From: Noviherbaspirillum_A sp047237965 | Lineage (GTDB): Bacteria > Pseudomonadota > Gammaproteobacteria > Burkholderiales > Burkholderiaceae_D | Assembly (NCBI RefSeq): GCF_047237965.1 | Contig: NZ_JBDFLX010000002.1 | Location: forward strand, 186,001-250,000 | Direction of reading: 5' to 3' | Length of the DNA: 64,000 nucleotides | Shown here: piece after piece, positions 53,914 through 62,958 of the stretch | Position numbering within the stretch: position 1 is the stretch's first letter | How the letters are laid out: every line of letters starts with the position of its first letter | The notes under the pieces: model-generated | Database searches by the model: none | Told to the model about the DNA's origin: nothing | The model's input: the letters and a program-made list of their open reading frames with translations, nothing else | Program-made: the position numbers and the translations under genes

Positions 53914-55947
53914 TCAGTTCATGCGCAGCGGCTTGGTCTGCCGGTCAATAGTGGCCCGCCTTTCGCTGAGGAATCGCCGCGAAGCATGGAATTTCATGCC
54001 TCCCCGGGTTGCCTGGCCCGCCGCCTGCGGCGCGATCCGCGTGAAGGTCGCCATCACGGTCCGCTTGTCGTCATCGAAGTCGCCATGGTGACGGGCGGCG
54101 GAAGCGCCCGGGTCGCCTTCGGCCTCGTCATTCGGTGCAATGATCAGCTCGGCCTTCTTGCCGCGAAACAGCGCGTCGAGCTCGCTGTCCTGCTGAACGG
54201 ATTTTTGCAGGCCCAGCAGCGGCACGCCATCGCGGAAGCCGGGGATGCGCGGCTTGTCCTCGAAGGCATTGGATACCAGGTAGAGCAAGGACTTGTTGTA
54301 GATGCGGGCGCAGTTGTCGTCCTGCTCGGCCTCGTCCGACAGCACGAAGCTGGTGAAGCGTTCCAGCCTGCCGCTCTCGATAGCCGGCAGGTAGGTCGCC
54401 TTGAACAGGTCGATGGTGCAGGCAGGCGCCCACAGGGTGCAGGAGGCGACCGTGAGCCCAAAGCCGGTCTCGCCCTGCAACGGGCCGCTGGCGATCACGC
54501 CGTCGCTGGTGAGCAGCTGCATCAGCGGCGCATGGAAGATCGCGCCGGCGCTATGGCCGACCACGTGAATCTCCAGCGCCGGATAAGCCTGCTTCAACTC
54601 GGCCACATGCTGCGCGATCAGGCGCGCGCCGCCGTCGGGGCCGCTGGCCAGGCCGGCGTTTTCCTTCATCTCGTCCCATGCGGCCTTGCCGGTGAGCTTG
54701 CGGGCGATCGGTTCGAGCGCATCGTCCAGGCGGTCGAGCATGAAGTCCTTGGCCGAGTCCAGCAGGCCTTCCGGCCGGCGGCGCCGGATCGCATCCTGCA
54801 GGATGTTGGTGATGGTGGTCCAGTAATCGCTGTTCCAGATGAAGGCCAGCGGATACACGCCCGCCGCCAGCAGGCCGGGCCGGTACTCCGCCACCCTTTG
54901 CACCGCGGATTCCTCATCGGTCAGTCCGCCATGGGCATACAGCAGGAGGCGCAGCGGCTTCGGCGGCTTGCCGCTGTCGGGTATCTGCAGCAGGCGCGGC
55001 AAGTCGGACTGGAAGATCTGCGCGATCTCGGCCGGCGTCGAGCCGTAATTGCCGCCGGCCTTGAGCCTGCCGTCATTCTCGATGCTGACGATATGCGGCC
55101 GCAGTTCGACATAGGAATAGGCGTTGGACTTGGCCGCCGCCTCGGAATGGCTGGTGGCGACCGACTTTTCGCGCAGCAGCCTGACTGGCGCGCCAAGCCG
55201 CGCCACCCAGACATCGGTCGCGTTTTCCAGCCAGTCGTCGTAGCTGATGCGCGCCAGGCCGCCCTTGCCCCAGCGCTTGCCCCAGGAGTTCTGTATCCAG
55301 AAGCCGCTGTCGTCGTAGGCGACGATGGCAAAGGCATGGCCGCCGGTGATCTGGTCCGAATAGTCGATGATGCCGTCCTTCTTCACCGCGTCCCAGCCGG
55401 CATGCACGGTCGCCGTCGCATACAGCACGCCGACTTCGGCGATCGCCGCATGCATGGCGATCAGGTCCTTGTGGTTGACGCGGAAATAGGCGCCCAGCGG
55501 CCGGAGGTTGGCGTCGCTTGCGCGGGATGCGTTCAGGCCCTGCGGCTCGCCGGGTCCGAGCTGGTATTTCCATTCCGCTTCGGTGCAGATGCCATGCTTG
55601 TGCCAGCCTTTCATGGCGCCGCGCGCGCTGGAGCCGGAATAGCTTTCGCCGGGCCACTCGTCGTAACGCCTGGCCAGTTCGTAGAACATGCGGGGACTGA
55701 CGCGCACTGCTTCCGGCACCACCTTGCGCCGCCGCAGCAGGTAATTGGCCACCGTGGCCAGCCCAAAGCCGGTGCAGGCGCCTTCGCTGCCCTGGTCCAG
55801 CACCGGCACCCTGTAGTGCAGATAGTCCTCGACGGTGATCCTGACCGGCACTTCGATGAGCGTCGGAACAAACATCTGGTCGCGGAAATCCAGCGTGTCG
55901 CGGCGGGCGTCGAGGATGCGTTTTACGGGTTCATTCTTCTTGGCCAT
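53914..55947 (-). CDS. Papain-like (C1) cysteine peptidase fused to an alpha/beta-hydrolase domain
   Basis: A 677-residue protein without a signal peptide. Residues 20-255 form a C1A papain fold: oxyanion Q52 and nucleophile C58 (DQGSEGACTGFGLA), H204 (TGGHAFAIVAY) and N220 (NSWGKRWGKGG) complete the triad. Residues 330-570 look like an alpha/beta-hydrolase: the strand LLLYAHGG (339-341, oxyanion region) and the nucleophile elbow GHSAG (S466). The last 50 residues are charged and basic. Both catalytic centres appear intact. The role is unknown; a defensive, effector or cell-wall function is possible. It stands alone on the minus strand. Confidence 0.82.
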   Translation of the reverse strand: MAKKNEPVKRILDARRDTLDFRDQMFVPTLIEVPVRITVEDYLHYRVPVLDQGSEGACTGFGLATVANYLLRRRKVVPEAVRVSPRMFYELARRYDEWPGESYSGSSARGAMKGWHKHGICTEAEWKYQLGPGEPQGLNASRASDANLRPLGAYFRVNHKDLIAMHAAIAEVGVLYATATVHAGWDAVKKDGIIDYSDQITGGHAFAIVAYDDSGFWIQNSWGKRWGKGGLARISYDDWLENATDVWVARLGAPVRLLREKSVATSHSEAAAKSNAYSYVELRPHIVSIENDGRLKAGGNYGSTPAEIAQIFQSDLPRLLQIPDSGKPPKPLRLLLYAHGGLTDEESAVQRVAEYRPGLLAAGVYPLAFIWNSDYWTTITNILQDAIRRRRPEGLLDSAKDFMLDRLDDALEPIARKLTGKAAWDEMKENAGLASGPDGGARLIAQHVAELKQAYPALEIHVVGHSAGAIFHAPLMQLLTSDGVIASGPLQGETGFGLTVASCTLWAPACTIDLFKATYLPAIESGRLERFTSFVLSDEAEQDDNCARIYNKSLLYLVSNAFEDKPRIPGFRDGVPLLGLQKSVQQDSELDALFRGKKAELIIAPNDEAEGDPGASAARHHGDFDDDKRTVMATFTRIAPQAAGQATRGGMKFHASRRFLSERRATIDRQTKPLRMN

Positions 55948-56283
55948 GTTGATGCCCTGCGTGCAAGGGAAGAGGGAAGCCTGTCGGATGAACGCTGCGG
56001 GCCGCCAGGCGACAGGCGCGGCGATGCGGCGGACACAGGGATTAAATTAATGCCCGTCCGGCGTGCTTCCTTGAGCAATCACAAGATTGCAGGAATGAAG
56101 GAATGAAAAATCGGGCAGGGAAGGCGGCGTTACAAAGCCTGGCTGCTGTTGTGGGCAGCTGCAACCCGGCGCGTGAGCTCAGCAGGACAGCGGGCGCGCA
56201 GCACTGCTATCGCAACGCAAGCCTGATGAAGGCGGGTATGACAAGGCAGCGTTTGTACGGGACAGGCCGCTGCAGGTTTTTGG
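55948..56283. other. Intergenic region, upstream of the peptidase-hydrolase gene
   Basis: No supported gene. The AT-rich part around 56040-56105 (for example GGATTAAATTAATG) probably holds the minus-strand promoter of the fusion gene. Confidence 0.4.
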
Positions 56284-56577
56284 TCAGGACTTGTCGCGCT
56301 TGTCCTGCGGATCGGCTGCCGGCTTTTCCTGGCTGTGCGGTGCGCTAGCATCGCCATGGTCGCCGGAGCCCGGGGCCTGTCCGAGGCCTGCGCCCCCGAC
56401 TTCATCTAGCGGCTTGCCCGACGAGATGCCAGTGCTGACACGGGCTGGCGCACCGTTTCCGGTATCGGACTGTTCTGCCTGATGCGCCGGCGCAGGGCGG
56501 TTGCTGCTTTGCCCGGACAGATCCTTGGGATCGGGCATGTCCGTCGGGTCGACAGTTCCTGGGTTGCTGTTGGTCAT
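56284..56577 (-). CDS. Small, probably disordered protein of unknown function
   Basis: A 97-residue hydrophilic protein rich in Pro, Asp, Ser, Gly and Gln, with no membrane or signal segment and no recognised domain. The start MTNSNPGTVDPTDMPD at 56577 follows AGGAAG at a good distance; the frame continues upstream but without coding character. The composition resembles desiccation- or stress-linked disordered proteins. Function unknown. Confidence 0.55.
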   Translation of the reverse strand: MTNSNPGTVDPTDMPDPKDLSGQSSNRPAPAHQAEQSDTGNGAPARVSTGISSGKPLDEVGGAGLGQAPGSGDHGDASAPHSQEKPAADPQDKRDKS

Positions 56578-56883
56578 GGGAGCTTCCTGTGCTGTGGATG
56601 TCTGCACTGGGATCGCGATTTGCCCGAAAAGATTCACTGAGCGCAAAGGCTGTCGGAGTTATTGTTTGAAATTCGTCACGGCCAACTGGATTGTTGATGC
56701 CGACCGCGGAATTGATGTTGGATATCTCTGAGCCCTCACGCGCTACCGCGTTTCGCTACGGCAAATACCTGACCCGAAATGTTTGGTCGTGCATCATCAG
56801 TGGCGATTGCAACGTCCATCGATAGTCCGAGTTGCCAACACCGTCTTAACTGGTTAGTGCCGTTAGGCCGTGATGTGGTTTGA
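56578..56883. other. Intergenic region, AT-richer than average
   Basis: No gene supported. Short frames only. It lies in the lower-GC patch (about 56.6-57.4 kb) that also contains the bacteriocin-like peptide. Confidence 0.4.
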
Positions 56884-56917
56884 TATGAGCCTCGCCCGTC
56901 ATGCGTCGAGGCTCATA
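56884..56917 (-). terminator. Hairpin 60 bases downstream of the bacteriocin-like gene
   Basis: Perfect 11-bp arms TATGAGCCTCG and CGAGGCTCATA with a 12-base loop. No long T-run follows, so it may be a transcript-stabilising hairpin or weak terminator rather than a classical one. Confidence 0.5.
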
Positions 56918-56976
56918 CTCGGCAACGCCGGAATGGCGAATGCCGCGTCGGCTAGCTGGGGTTTGCGGAAGTACCT

Positions 56977-57189
56977 TTATTTTGGAGGGGCACCGTTATA
57001 TATGAAATCAGCCATATCTTTAGCTCCGCTCCCTGGACTTACAAGTTCCGCAATTCCCGATACCACAGCAGCACCAATTCCGGTACCGTACGCTACTGCA
57101 CCTATCACCCGAAATACGTCGTCGACTAAATCTCCGGCGGAAACTTTGTCGAGTTCATCATCGGCTAATTCGTTGTTTTGTAAATTCAT
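56977..57189 (-). CDS. Bacteriocin-like peptide precursor with double-glycine-type leader
   Basis: A 70-residue peptide. The first 19 residues (MNLQNNELADDELDKVSAG) match the pattern of leaders cut by C39 peptidase/ABC exporters (ELxxxELxxVxGG), except that the last two are Ala-Gly instead of Gly-Gly. The rest is small and hydrophobic with GxxxG-like spacing (GAVAYGTGIGAAVVSG) and a Gly/Pro/Lys end, as in class II bacteriocins or microcins. AAAGGGA precedes the ATG. GC content is low for the region. No maturation, export or immunity gene is visible nearby, so it may rely on machinery elsewhere. Confidence 0.6.
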   Translation of the reverse strand: MNLQNNELADDELDKVSAGDLVDDVFRVIGAVAYGTGIGAAVVSGIAELVSPGSGAKDMADFIYNGAPPK

Positions 57190-57409
57190 GATCTAATCCC
57201 TTTCGCTCGTTCATGTGATGGATAAACGCCTGCTCGTGGTTATGGCTAGCAGTGAACACGGCGTTTTTATCGCGGTCAGCCGAGCCGTAAGGAAGTGTCT
57301 GCTCGGGGTCGCAATTGATCAGTAACCGTTTGAAAATAACGTCCGCAAAAAAGGCGTTTGCCAGCCAGTATCGGCAATAATTGCCCGGTGCCAGGCTGGT
57401 CGCATTCAT
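57158..57409 (-). CDS. Possible 83-residue protein between allophanate hydrolase and the bacteriocin-like gene
   Basis: The ATG overlaps the allophanate hydrolase stop (ATGA), the pattern of a coupled operon gene. The product begins MNATSLAPGNYCRYW and contains a short hydrophobic stretch and a His-rich end (HNHEQAFIHHMNERKG). It ends inside the first codons of the bacteriocin-like gene. No homologue is recognised, and it could be a chance frame. Confidence 0.3.
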   Translation of the reverse strand: MNATSLAPGNYCRYWLANAFFADVIFKRLLINCDPEQTLPYGSADRDKNAVFTASHNHEQAFIHHMNERKGLDHEFTKQRISR

Positions 57410-59232
57410 CGTTCCGATTGCGTTGCCGCCAGATAGCTGCGCCAGCCGCCGAACCCGGTAATGTCCTGCGCACCCTCTGCCGCATACGCTTCGCAGACAA
57501 AGCCCTGCACGCTGCTTCCATCGGCCAGCCTCACGCTGCCGATGCCCAGCGGCGCGGGAATGCCGGCCACGAAGCTGCCAAAGGCGGTCGCGGGCATTTC
57601 CCACACTTCCATCGCAATCGCCGCGCCACCCGCGTCGGGACAGACCCGTACCATGCCCGGCCGCTGCGGGGGGCCGCCGGGCAGCGCATAGAGCTTGTAG
57701 TCGGGTGCGCTGCCGACTTCGCCCACCAGCCGCGCGCCGCGCTGCGTGAGCTGCCAGTTCAACGGCAGCCCGGACAGATGCGCGCCGCAGACCGCCACCC
57801 GCACCTGGCCGGAAGGAAAGGCTGGCATTGCTGCCGCCGGCGGCAGCGGCTGGCCGGTGGCGCCCATGGTCAGGCCCTCGCCGGCATGGAAACGGGCCGC
57901 GAGCCTGAGCAGTGGCGCGTCCTGGAAAGCCGGCGCGACCAGCGTGATGCCGAACGGCAGGCCGTTGCCATGAAAGCCTGCCGGCACTGCCACTGCGGAC
58001 AAATCCAGCAGGTTCATGAAGTTGGTGTAGTAGCCGAGATTGGAATTGAGCCGGATCGGATCTGCCTCGACTTCGTCGATCCGGTAGTGGGTGCCGGCCG
58101 TGGGCGTGACGAAGCAGTCCATGTCGCGCCAGGCGGCAGTGGCCGTGCCCTGCAGGGCCTTCAGGCGATACAGCGCGGCGAAGGCGTCGGCGGCGCTGTA
58201 GCGGGCGGCATTGCCGGTGATCTCGCGGGTGACCGGGTGCAGCGCATCGGCATGGGCATCGAAGAAGCCGCGGATGGCCTGGTAGCGCTCGGCCACCCAT
58301 GGGCCCTCATACAGCAGGCGCGCGGTTTCCAGGAAGGGCGCGAAGTCGAACTCGACCGCGGCGCCGCCCAGGGCTTCCAGCCTGGCCACCGCGGCGCGAA
58401 ACAGCGGCAAACCTTCCTCGTTGCCGAAGAAGGCGAGCTGGTCGGCGCGCGGCACGCCGAAGCGGAAGGCGGCAGCGCTGCCGAAGTCGAAGCCATGCGG
58501 CTGCGGCGCCCGCGAATACGGGTCGGCGGCGTCATGGCCCTGCGCCACCGCCAGCACCTGGGCCGCATTGTCGGCGGTGAGCGCGAAAATCGAGATCGTG
58601 TCCAGCGTGCGGCAGGCCGGCACCAGGCCGCTGCCGGACAGCGTGCCCAGCGTGGGCTTGACGCCGACCAGATTGTTGAACGCGGCCGGCACCCGGCCCG
58701 AGCCGGCGGTATCGGTGCCCAGCGAAAAGCTGGCCAGGCCCAGCGCCACCGACACCGCCGAGCCGGAGGAGGAGCCGCCGGACACATAGGCCGCATCGAA
58801 GCTGTTGCGGCAGGCGCCATACGGCGAGCGCACGCCGACCAGGCCGGTGGCGAACTGGTCGAGGTTGGCCTTGCCGACGGGGATTGCACCGGCATCGATC
58901 AGCCGCGCCACCACCGTCGCATGCTGCTCGGGCGTGTAGGCAAATGCCGGGCAGGCGGCGGTGGTGGGCACGCCGGCCAGGTCGATGTTGTCCTTGATGA
59001 CGAAGGGAATGCCGTACAGCGGCAGGCTGGCGGGGTCGCGGGCCTGCAGCGGCTGCGCATAGGCCTGCATCTCCGCCAGCGTCAGGCGACGTATCCAGAT
59101 GTTGTGGCTGCCGCCTGCCTCTTCCGCGGCCAGCATTGCGTCAAGCTGCGCCACCATCTCCGGCGGGCTCAGGCTGCGTTCCAGGTAGCGCTGGCGCAGC
59201 GCATTCATTTCCAGGTTCAGGCTCATCGTCAT
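57406..59232 (-). CDS. atzF: Allophanate hydrolase
   Basis: A 608-residue enzyme that splits allophanate into two ammonia and two carbon dioxide, the second step of the urea amidolyase route. The amidase-signature core is complete: K80 (PFVIKDNID), the cis-serine in GGSSSGS (about 154-156) and nucleophile S178 (GTDTAGSGR). A C-terminal allophanate-hydrolase domain (from about residue 480, VRVAVCGAHLSGLPLN, with YALPGGPPQRPGM) removes the intermediate. The length is typical of AtzF. It lies 42 bases after the carboxylase and closes the operon. MSLNLEM, two codons later, is an alternative start. Confidence 0.93.
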   Translation of the reverse strand: MTMSLNLEMNALRQRYLERSLSPPEMVAQLDAMLAAEEAGGSHNIWIRRLTLAEMQAYAQPLQARDPASLPLYGIPFVIKDNIDLAGVPTTAACPAFAYTPEQHATVVARLIDAGAIPVGKANLDQFATGLVGVRSPYGACRNSFDAAYVSGGSSSGSAVSVALGLASFSLGTDTAGSGRVPAAFNNLVGVKPTLGTLSGSGLVPACRTLDTISIFALTADNAAQVLAVAQGHDAADPYSRAPQPHGFDFGSAAAFRFGVPRADQLAFFGNEEGLPLFRAAVARLEALGGAAVEFDFAPFLETARLLYEGPWVAERYQAIRGFFDAHADALHPVTREITGNAARYSAADAFAALYRLKALQGTATAAWRDMDCFVTPTAGTHYRIDEVEADPIRLNSNLGYYTNFMNLLDLSAVAVPAGFHGNGLPFGITLVAPAFQDAPLLRLAARFHAGEGLTMGATGQPLPPAAAMPAFPSGQVRVAVCGAHLSGLPLNWQLTQRGARLVGEVGSAPDYKLYALPGGPPQRPGMVRVCPDAGGAAIAMEVWEMPATAFGSFVAGIPAPLGIGSVRLADGSSVQGFVCEAYAAEGAQDITGFGGWRSYLAATQSER

Positions 59233-59274
59233 TCCTCGTTGCTTGTTGTCGTATGTCTCAGGTGATAGCGGGTT

Positions 59275-62200
59275 TCAGCGCAGCACGGCCAGGGTCTGGC
59301 CCGCCGTTACGCCCTGGCCCTCGGCCACGGCGATACGCACGATCTCTCCGTCGCGCGGCGCGGCGATCTGCATTTCCATCTTCATCGATTCCACGATCAC
59401 CAGCGTGTCGCCGGCGCGCACCCGGTCGCCGGCCTGCACCTGTACCTTCCAGATGCTGCCGGCCACCTGCGAGGTGACGGCGTCGCAGTCGGCCGGTATC
59501 TCTTCCGGTGGCGCGCCGGCAGGCCCGGCGCTGTCCTCGGCGACCGACAGCCCGGCCAGCGCCCAGCGCTCGCGCTCGGCGTCGAACGCGGCCTGCTGGG
59601 TTTCCTTGAAGGCGGCGATGGAGGCGGCGTTGTCGGCCAGGAAGCGCTGGTAGTCGGCCATCCGGAAGCGGCCTTCCTCGATCTTCAGCGACACCCGTCC
59701 CGCCAGGAAGTCCTTGCGGTATTGCAGCAGCGCGTCGGCTTGCATCGGGTAGAAGCGGATCTGGTCGAAGAAGCGCAGCAGCCAGGGCTTGCCATCGGTG
59801 AAGTCGGCGCTCTGCCGCCAGCGGTTCCACATCTGGATGGTGCGGCCGACGAACTGGTAGCCGCCGGGACCTTCCATGCCGTACACGCACATGTAGGCGC
59901 CGCCGATGCCGACCGCATTCTCCGGCGTCCAGGTGCGGGCCGGGTTGTACTTGGTGGTGACCAGGCGATGGCGCGGGTCGATTGGCGTGGCCACCGGCGC
60001 GCCCAGGTAGACGTCGCCCAGGCCCAGCACCAGGTAGCTGGCGTCGAACACGATGCGCTTGACCGCCTCGATGTCGGCCAGGCCGTTGATGCGGCGGATG
60101 AATTCGATATTGCTGGGGCACCAGGGCGCATCGGCGCGCACCGACTGCATGTACTTCTCGATCGCCAGCCGGGTTGCGGCGTCGTCCCAGGACAGCGGCA
60201 GCCACACGGTGCGGGTCGGCACCTCGATATCGTCCACGCCCGGCAGCGCCTGCTCGGCCTTCCGCAATGCATCCATCAGTCCCGACAGCGCCAGCCGGCT
60301 GCTGTCGTAATGCACCTGCAGCGAGCGGATGCCGGGCGTGAGGTCGATGATGCCCGGCAGCGCGCCGGCCTCGCGCAGCGCCTGCAGCCGCGTCATCAGC
60401 GCATGCACCCGGAAGCGCAGGTTCAGGTCCAGCACCAGCGGGCCATACTCCACCAGCACGTAATGGTCGCCGGAGCGGCGGTAGGTCACGTCCGGCTGCT
60501 CGCCCCGCGCCGGCAGCCGGCGCAGCACCGCGTCGTCGTCCACGCTGCAGTCGGCGCACAGCGGCGTGGCCAGGGGCTCTCCCGAGATGGCCGCGTTCTG
60601 CTCGCGCAGCATGCGGTCGGCCTCGGCATGGGCAATGCGATGGAAGCGCACCGTGTCGCCGGGCGCGAGCTGGCCCATCTTCCACAGCTCGGCCTGGACG
60701 ATGGTGGCGGGGCAGACGAAGCCGCCCAGGCTGGGGCCGTCCGGCCCGAGGATCACCGGCATGTCGCCGGTGAAGTCCACGGTGCCGATCGCATACGCGT
60801 TGTCATGGATGTTGGATGGATGCAGCCCGGCCTCGCCGCCGTCGGCCCGCGCCCATTGCGGCTTGGGTCCGATCAGGCGCACGCCGGTGCGGCTGGAGTT
60901 GTAATGCACCTGCCAGTCGGTGCCGAAGAACATCGCGATGTCGTCTTCGGTGAAAAAGTCGGGAGCACCGTGCGGGCCGTACAGCACCGCGATGTCCCAG
61001 TGCGCCGCCGGGCGCGGCGCCAGCGCCTGCGCAGCCTGCGGCGTCATGCGCGGCAATGCCTGCGGCTGGCCCAGGTGCAGCACGTCGCCGCCGCGCAGCA
61101 CCCGCCCGCCGTGGCCGCCGAGCTGGCCCAGCGTGAAGGTGGACTTGCTGCCGAGGTAGTCGGGCACATCCAGGCCGCCGGCCAGCGCCAGGTACACGCG
61201 GCAGCCGTAACCGCTGATGCGGCGCATGCGCAGCGTCTGGCCGCGGCGGATGGCCAGCGGCTGCCACATCGGCACGGGCTCGTTGTCCAGCAGCGCTTCC
61301 ACCGGCGCACCGGCCAGCGCGATCTCGGTGTCGCAGTTGAAGACCAGGGTCGGGCCGGCGACGGTGACCTCCAGCCCGGCGCTGCCTTCGGCATTGCCCA
61401 CCAGCCGGTTGGCAAGGCGGAACGACAGCGCATCCATCGGGCCGGACGGCGGCATGCCCACGTCCCAATAGCCCAGCCGTCCCGGCCAGTCCTGCACCGT
61501 GGTCTGCACGCCGCCTTCCAGCACGTCGATGGTGCGCACCGCCGGCATGAAGTCGCCCAGGCTGCGGGTGGTGTGGCTGGCTTCCACAAAGGGCTGGTAG
61601 CGGGTCAGCGCTTCCAGGTAGGCGAGGTTGCTTTCGATGCCGCACAGCCGGGTCGCCGCCAGCGCCCGGCCCAGCCCGGCCAGCGCGGCGTCGCGGTCGG
61701 GGGCAGCCACGATCACCTTGGCCAGCATCGGGTCGTAATGCGGCGTGACCTCGGCGCCGCGCTCGACCCAGGTGTCGACCCGCACGTCGTTGGGGAACGC
61801 GACCTCGGTCAGCAGGCCGGTGGCGGGGCGGAACTGCTTGGCCGGGTCTTCCGCATACAGCCGCGCCTGCACCGCGCAGCCCTGCGGCCTGACCACGATG
61901 TCCGACAGCAGCGGCAGCGTGCCGTCGGCCAGGCGCACCATCCATTCCACCAGGTCGATGCCGGTGACGGCTTCGGTGACGCCATGCTCGACCTGCAAGC
62001 GGGTATTGACTTCCAGGAAGTAGAACGCGTGGGTGCGGGCGTCCATCACGAATTCCACGGTCCCGGCGCTGCGGTAGCTCACGGCCGAAGCCAGCTTCAC
62101 CGCCATCGCATGCAGTTCCTGCCTCACAGCCTCCGGCAGATTCGGCGCCGGGGTTTCCTCCAGCACCTTCTGGTTGCGCCGCTGCAGCGAGCAGTCGCGT

Positions 62201-62874
62201 TCACCTAAAGCGATCACATGGCCGCGGCCATCGCCGAAGACCTGCACCTCGATATGGCGCGCCGCCTCGATATAACGCTCCAGGAACACGCCGGCATCGG
62301 AGAAGTTGGCCTGGGCCATGCGCCGCACCGACTCGAAGGCCTGCTCCAGTTCCTGCTGCGAACGGCACATCTGCATGCCGATGCCGCCGCCGCCGGCGCT
62401 GCTCTTCAACATCACCGGATAGCCGATGCGGGCAGCGGCGGCAAGCGCTTCCCCGATGCCGGCCAGCAGGCCCGTGCCCGGCAGCAGCGGCAGGCCGTTG
62501 TCCTCGGCCAGCGCACGCGCGGTGTGCTTGAGGCCAAACACCCGCATCTGCTGCGGCGTCGGGCCGAGAAAGGCGATGCCGGCCGCCTCGCAGGCTTCGG
62601 CGAAGGCGGCATTCTCGGACAGGAAGCCATAGCCGGGATGGATGGCGGTGGCGCCGGTGGCCAGCGCGGCATCGATCAGACGCGCGGCCTGCAGGTAGCT
62701 CTGCGCGGCCGGCGCCGGGCCGATGGCCACGGCTTCATCGGCCTGGGTCACATGCAGGGCGTCGGCGTCGGCGTCGGAATAGACGGCGACCGCGCCGACC
62801 TCCATGCGCTTCAGGGTGCGGATGATGCGGCAGGCGATGGCGCCGCGGTTGGCGATCAGGACTTTGGCTGGCAT
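59275..62874 (-). CDS. Biotin-dependent urea (or guanidine) carboxylase
   Basis: A 1199-residue single-chain carboxylase. A biotin carboxylase part covers about residues 1-450 (GGGGIGMQM ATP grasp loop, EVNTRLQVEH). A KipA/AHS2-type carboxyltransferase half (about 455-770) and a KipI/AHS1-type half (about 795-1010) follow. The biotinyl domain (1125-1199) has biotin lysine K1165 in ESMKMEM. It carboxylates urea to allophanate, or guanidine to carboxyguanidine. Its two DUF1989 partners just upstream are the set now linked to guanidine use. Residue D816 in EYGPLVLDLN may matter for this choice (see findings). The domain order and length are normal. Confidence 0.9.
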   Translation of the reverse strand: MPAKVLIANRGAIACRIIRTLKRMEVGAVAVYSDADADALHVTQADEAVAIGPAPAAQSYLQAARLIDAALATGATAIHPGYGFLSENAAFAEACEAAGIAFLGPTPQQMRVFGLKHTARALAEDNGLPLLPGTGLLAGIGEALAAAARIGYPVMLKSSAGGGGIGMQMCRSQQELEQAFESVRRMAQANFSDAGVFLERYIEAARHIEVQVFGDGRGHVIALGERDCSLQRRNQKVLEETPAPNLPEAVRQELHAMAVKLASAVSYRSAGTVEFVMDARTHAFYFLEVNTRLQVEHGVTEAVTGIDLVEWMVRLADGTLPLLSDIVVRPQGCAVQARLYAEDPAKQFRPATGLLTEVAFPNDVRVDTWVERGAEVTPHYDPMLAKVIVAAPDRDAALAGLGRALAATRLCGIESNLAYLEALTRYQPFVEASHTTRSLGDFMPAVRTIDVLEGGVQTTVQDWPGRLGYWDVGMPPSGPMDALSFRLANRLVGNAEGSAGLEVTVAGPTLVFNCDTEIALAGAPVEALLDNEPVPMWQPLAIRRGQTLRMRRISGYGCRVYLALAGGLDVPDYLGSKSTFTLGQLGGHGGRVLRGGDVLHLGQPQALPRMTPQAAQALAPRPAAHWDIAVLYGPHGAPDFFTEDDIAMFFGTDWQVHYNSSRTGVRLIGPKPQWARADGGEAGLHPSNIHDNAYAIGTVDFTGDMPVILGPDGPSLGGFVCPATIVQAELWKMGQLAPGDTVRFHRIAHAEADRMLREQNAAISGEPLATPLCADCSVDDDAVLRRLPARGEQPDVTYRRSGDHYVLVEYGPLVLDLNLRFRVHALMTRLQALREAGALPGIIDLTPGIRSLQVHYDSSRLALSGLMDALRKAEQALPGVDDIEVPTRTVWLPLSWDDAATRLAIEKYMQSVRADAPWCPSNIEFIRRINGLADIEAVKRIVFDASYLVLGLGDVYLGAPVATPIDPRHRLVTTKYNPARTWTPENAVGIGGAYMCVYGMEGPGGYQFVGRTIQMWNRWRQSADFTDGKPWLLRFFDQIRFYPMQADALLQYRKDFLAGRVSLKIEEGRFRMADYQRFLADNAASIAAFKETQQAAFDAERERWALAGLSVAEDSAGPAGAPPEEIPADCDAVTSQVAGSIWKVQVQAGDRVRAGDTLVIVESMKMEMQIAAPRDGEIVRIAVAEGQGVTAGQTLAVLR

Positions 62875-62894
62875 GGTGAACTCTGTGATTCATT

Positions 62895-62938
62895 GCGGGT
62901 CGTCCCGCGGTGTGACGGGGCGTCGCGGGTCGTCCCGC
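62895..62938. repeat. Two identical short hairpins in the carboxylase leader
   Basis: GCGGGTCGTCCCGC occurs at 62895-62908 and again at 62925-62938, 30 bases apart. Each can fold with a GCGGG/CCCGC stem. They lie between the DUF1989 gene and the carboxylase gene and could tune transcript processing or relative expression. Confidence 0.6.
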
Positions 62939-62958
62939 GCGCCGGTGCCGGCGTTCGT

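Noticed and set aside
53827..56106. 759-codon plus-strand frame
   Set aside because: Antisense of the papain/hydrolase fusion, which has intact catalytic residues.
56870..57196. 108-codon plus-strand frame opposite the bacteriocin-like peptide
   Set aside because: Ser/Thr/Pro-rich antisense of the peptide gene; the minus-strand frame has the better start site and a recognisable leader.
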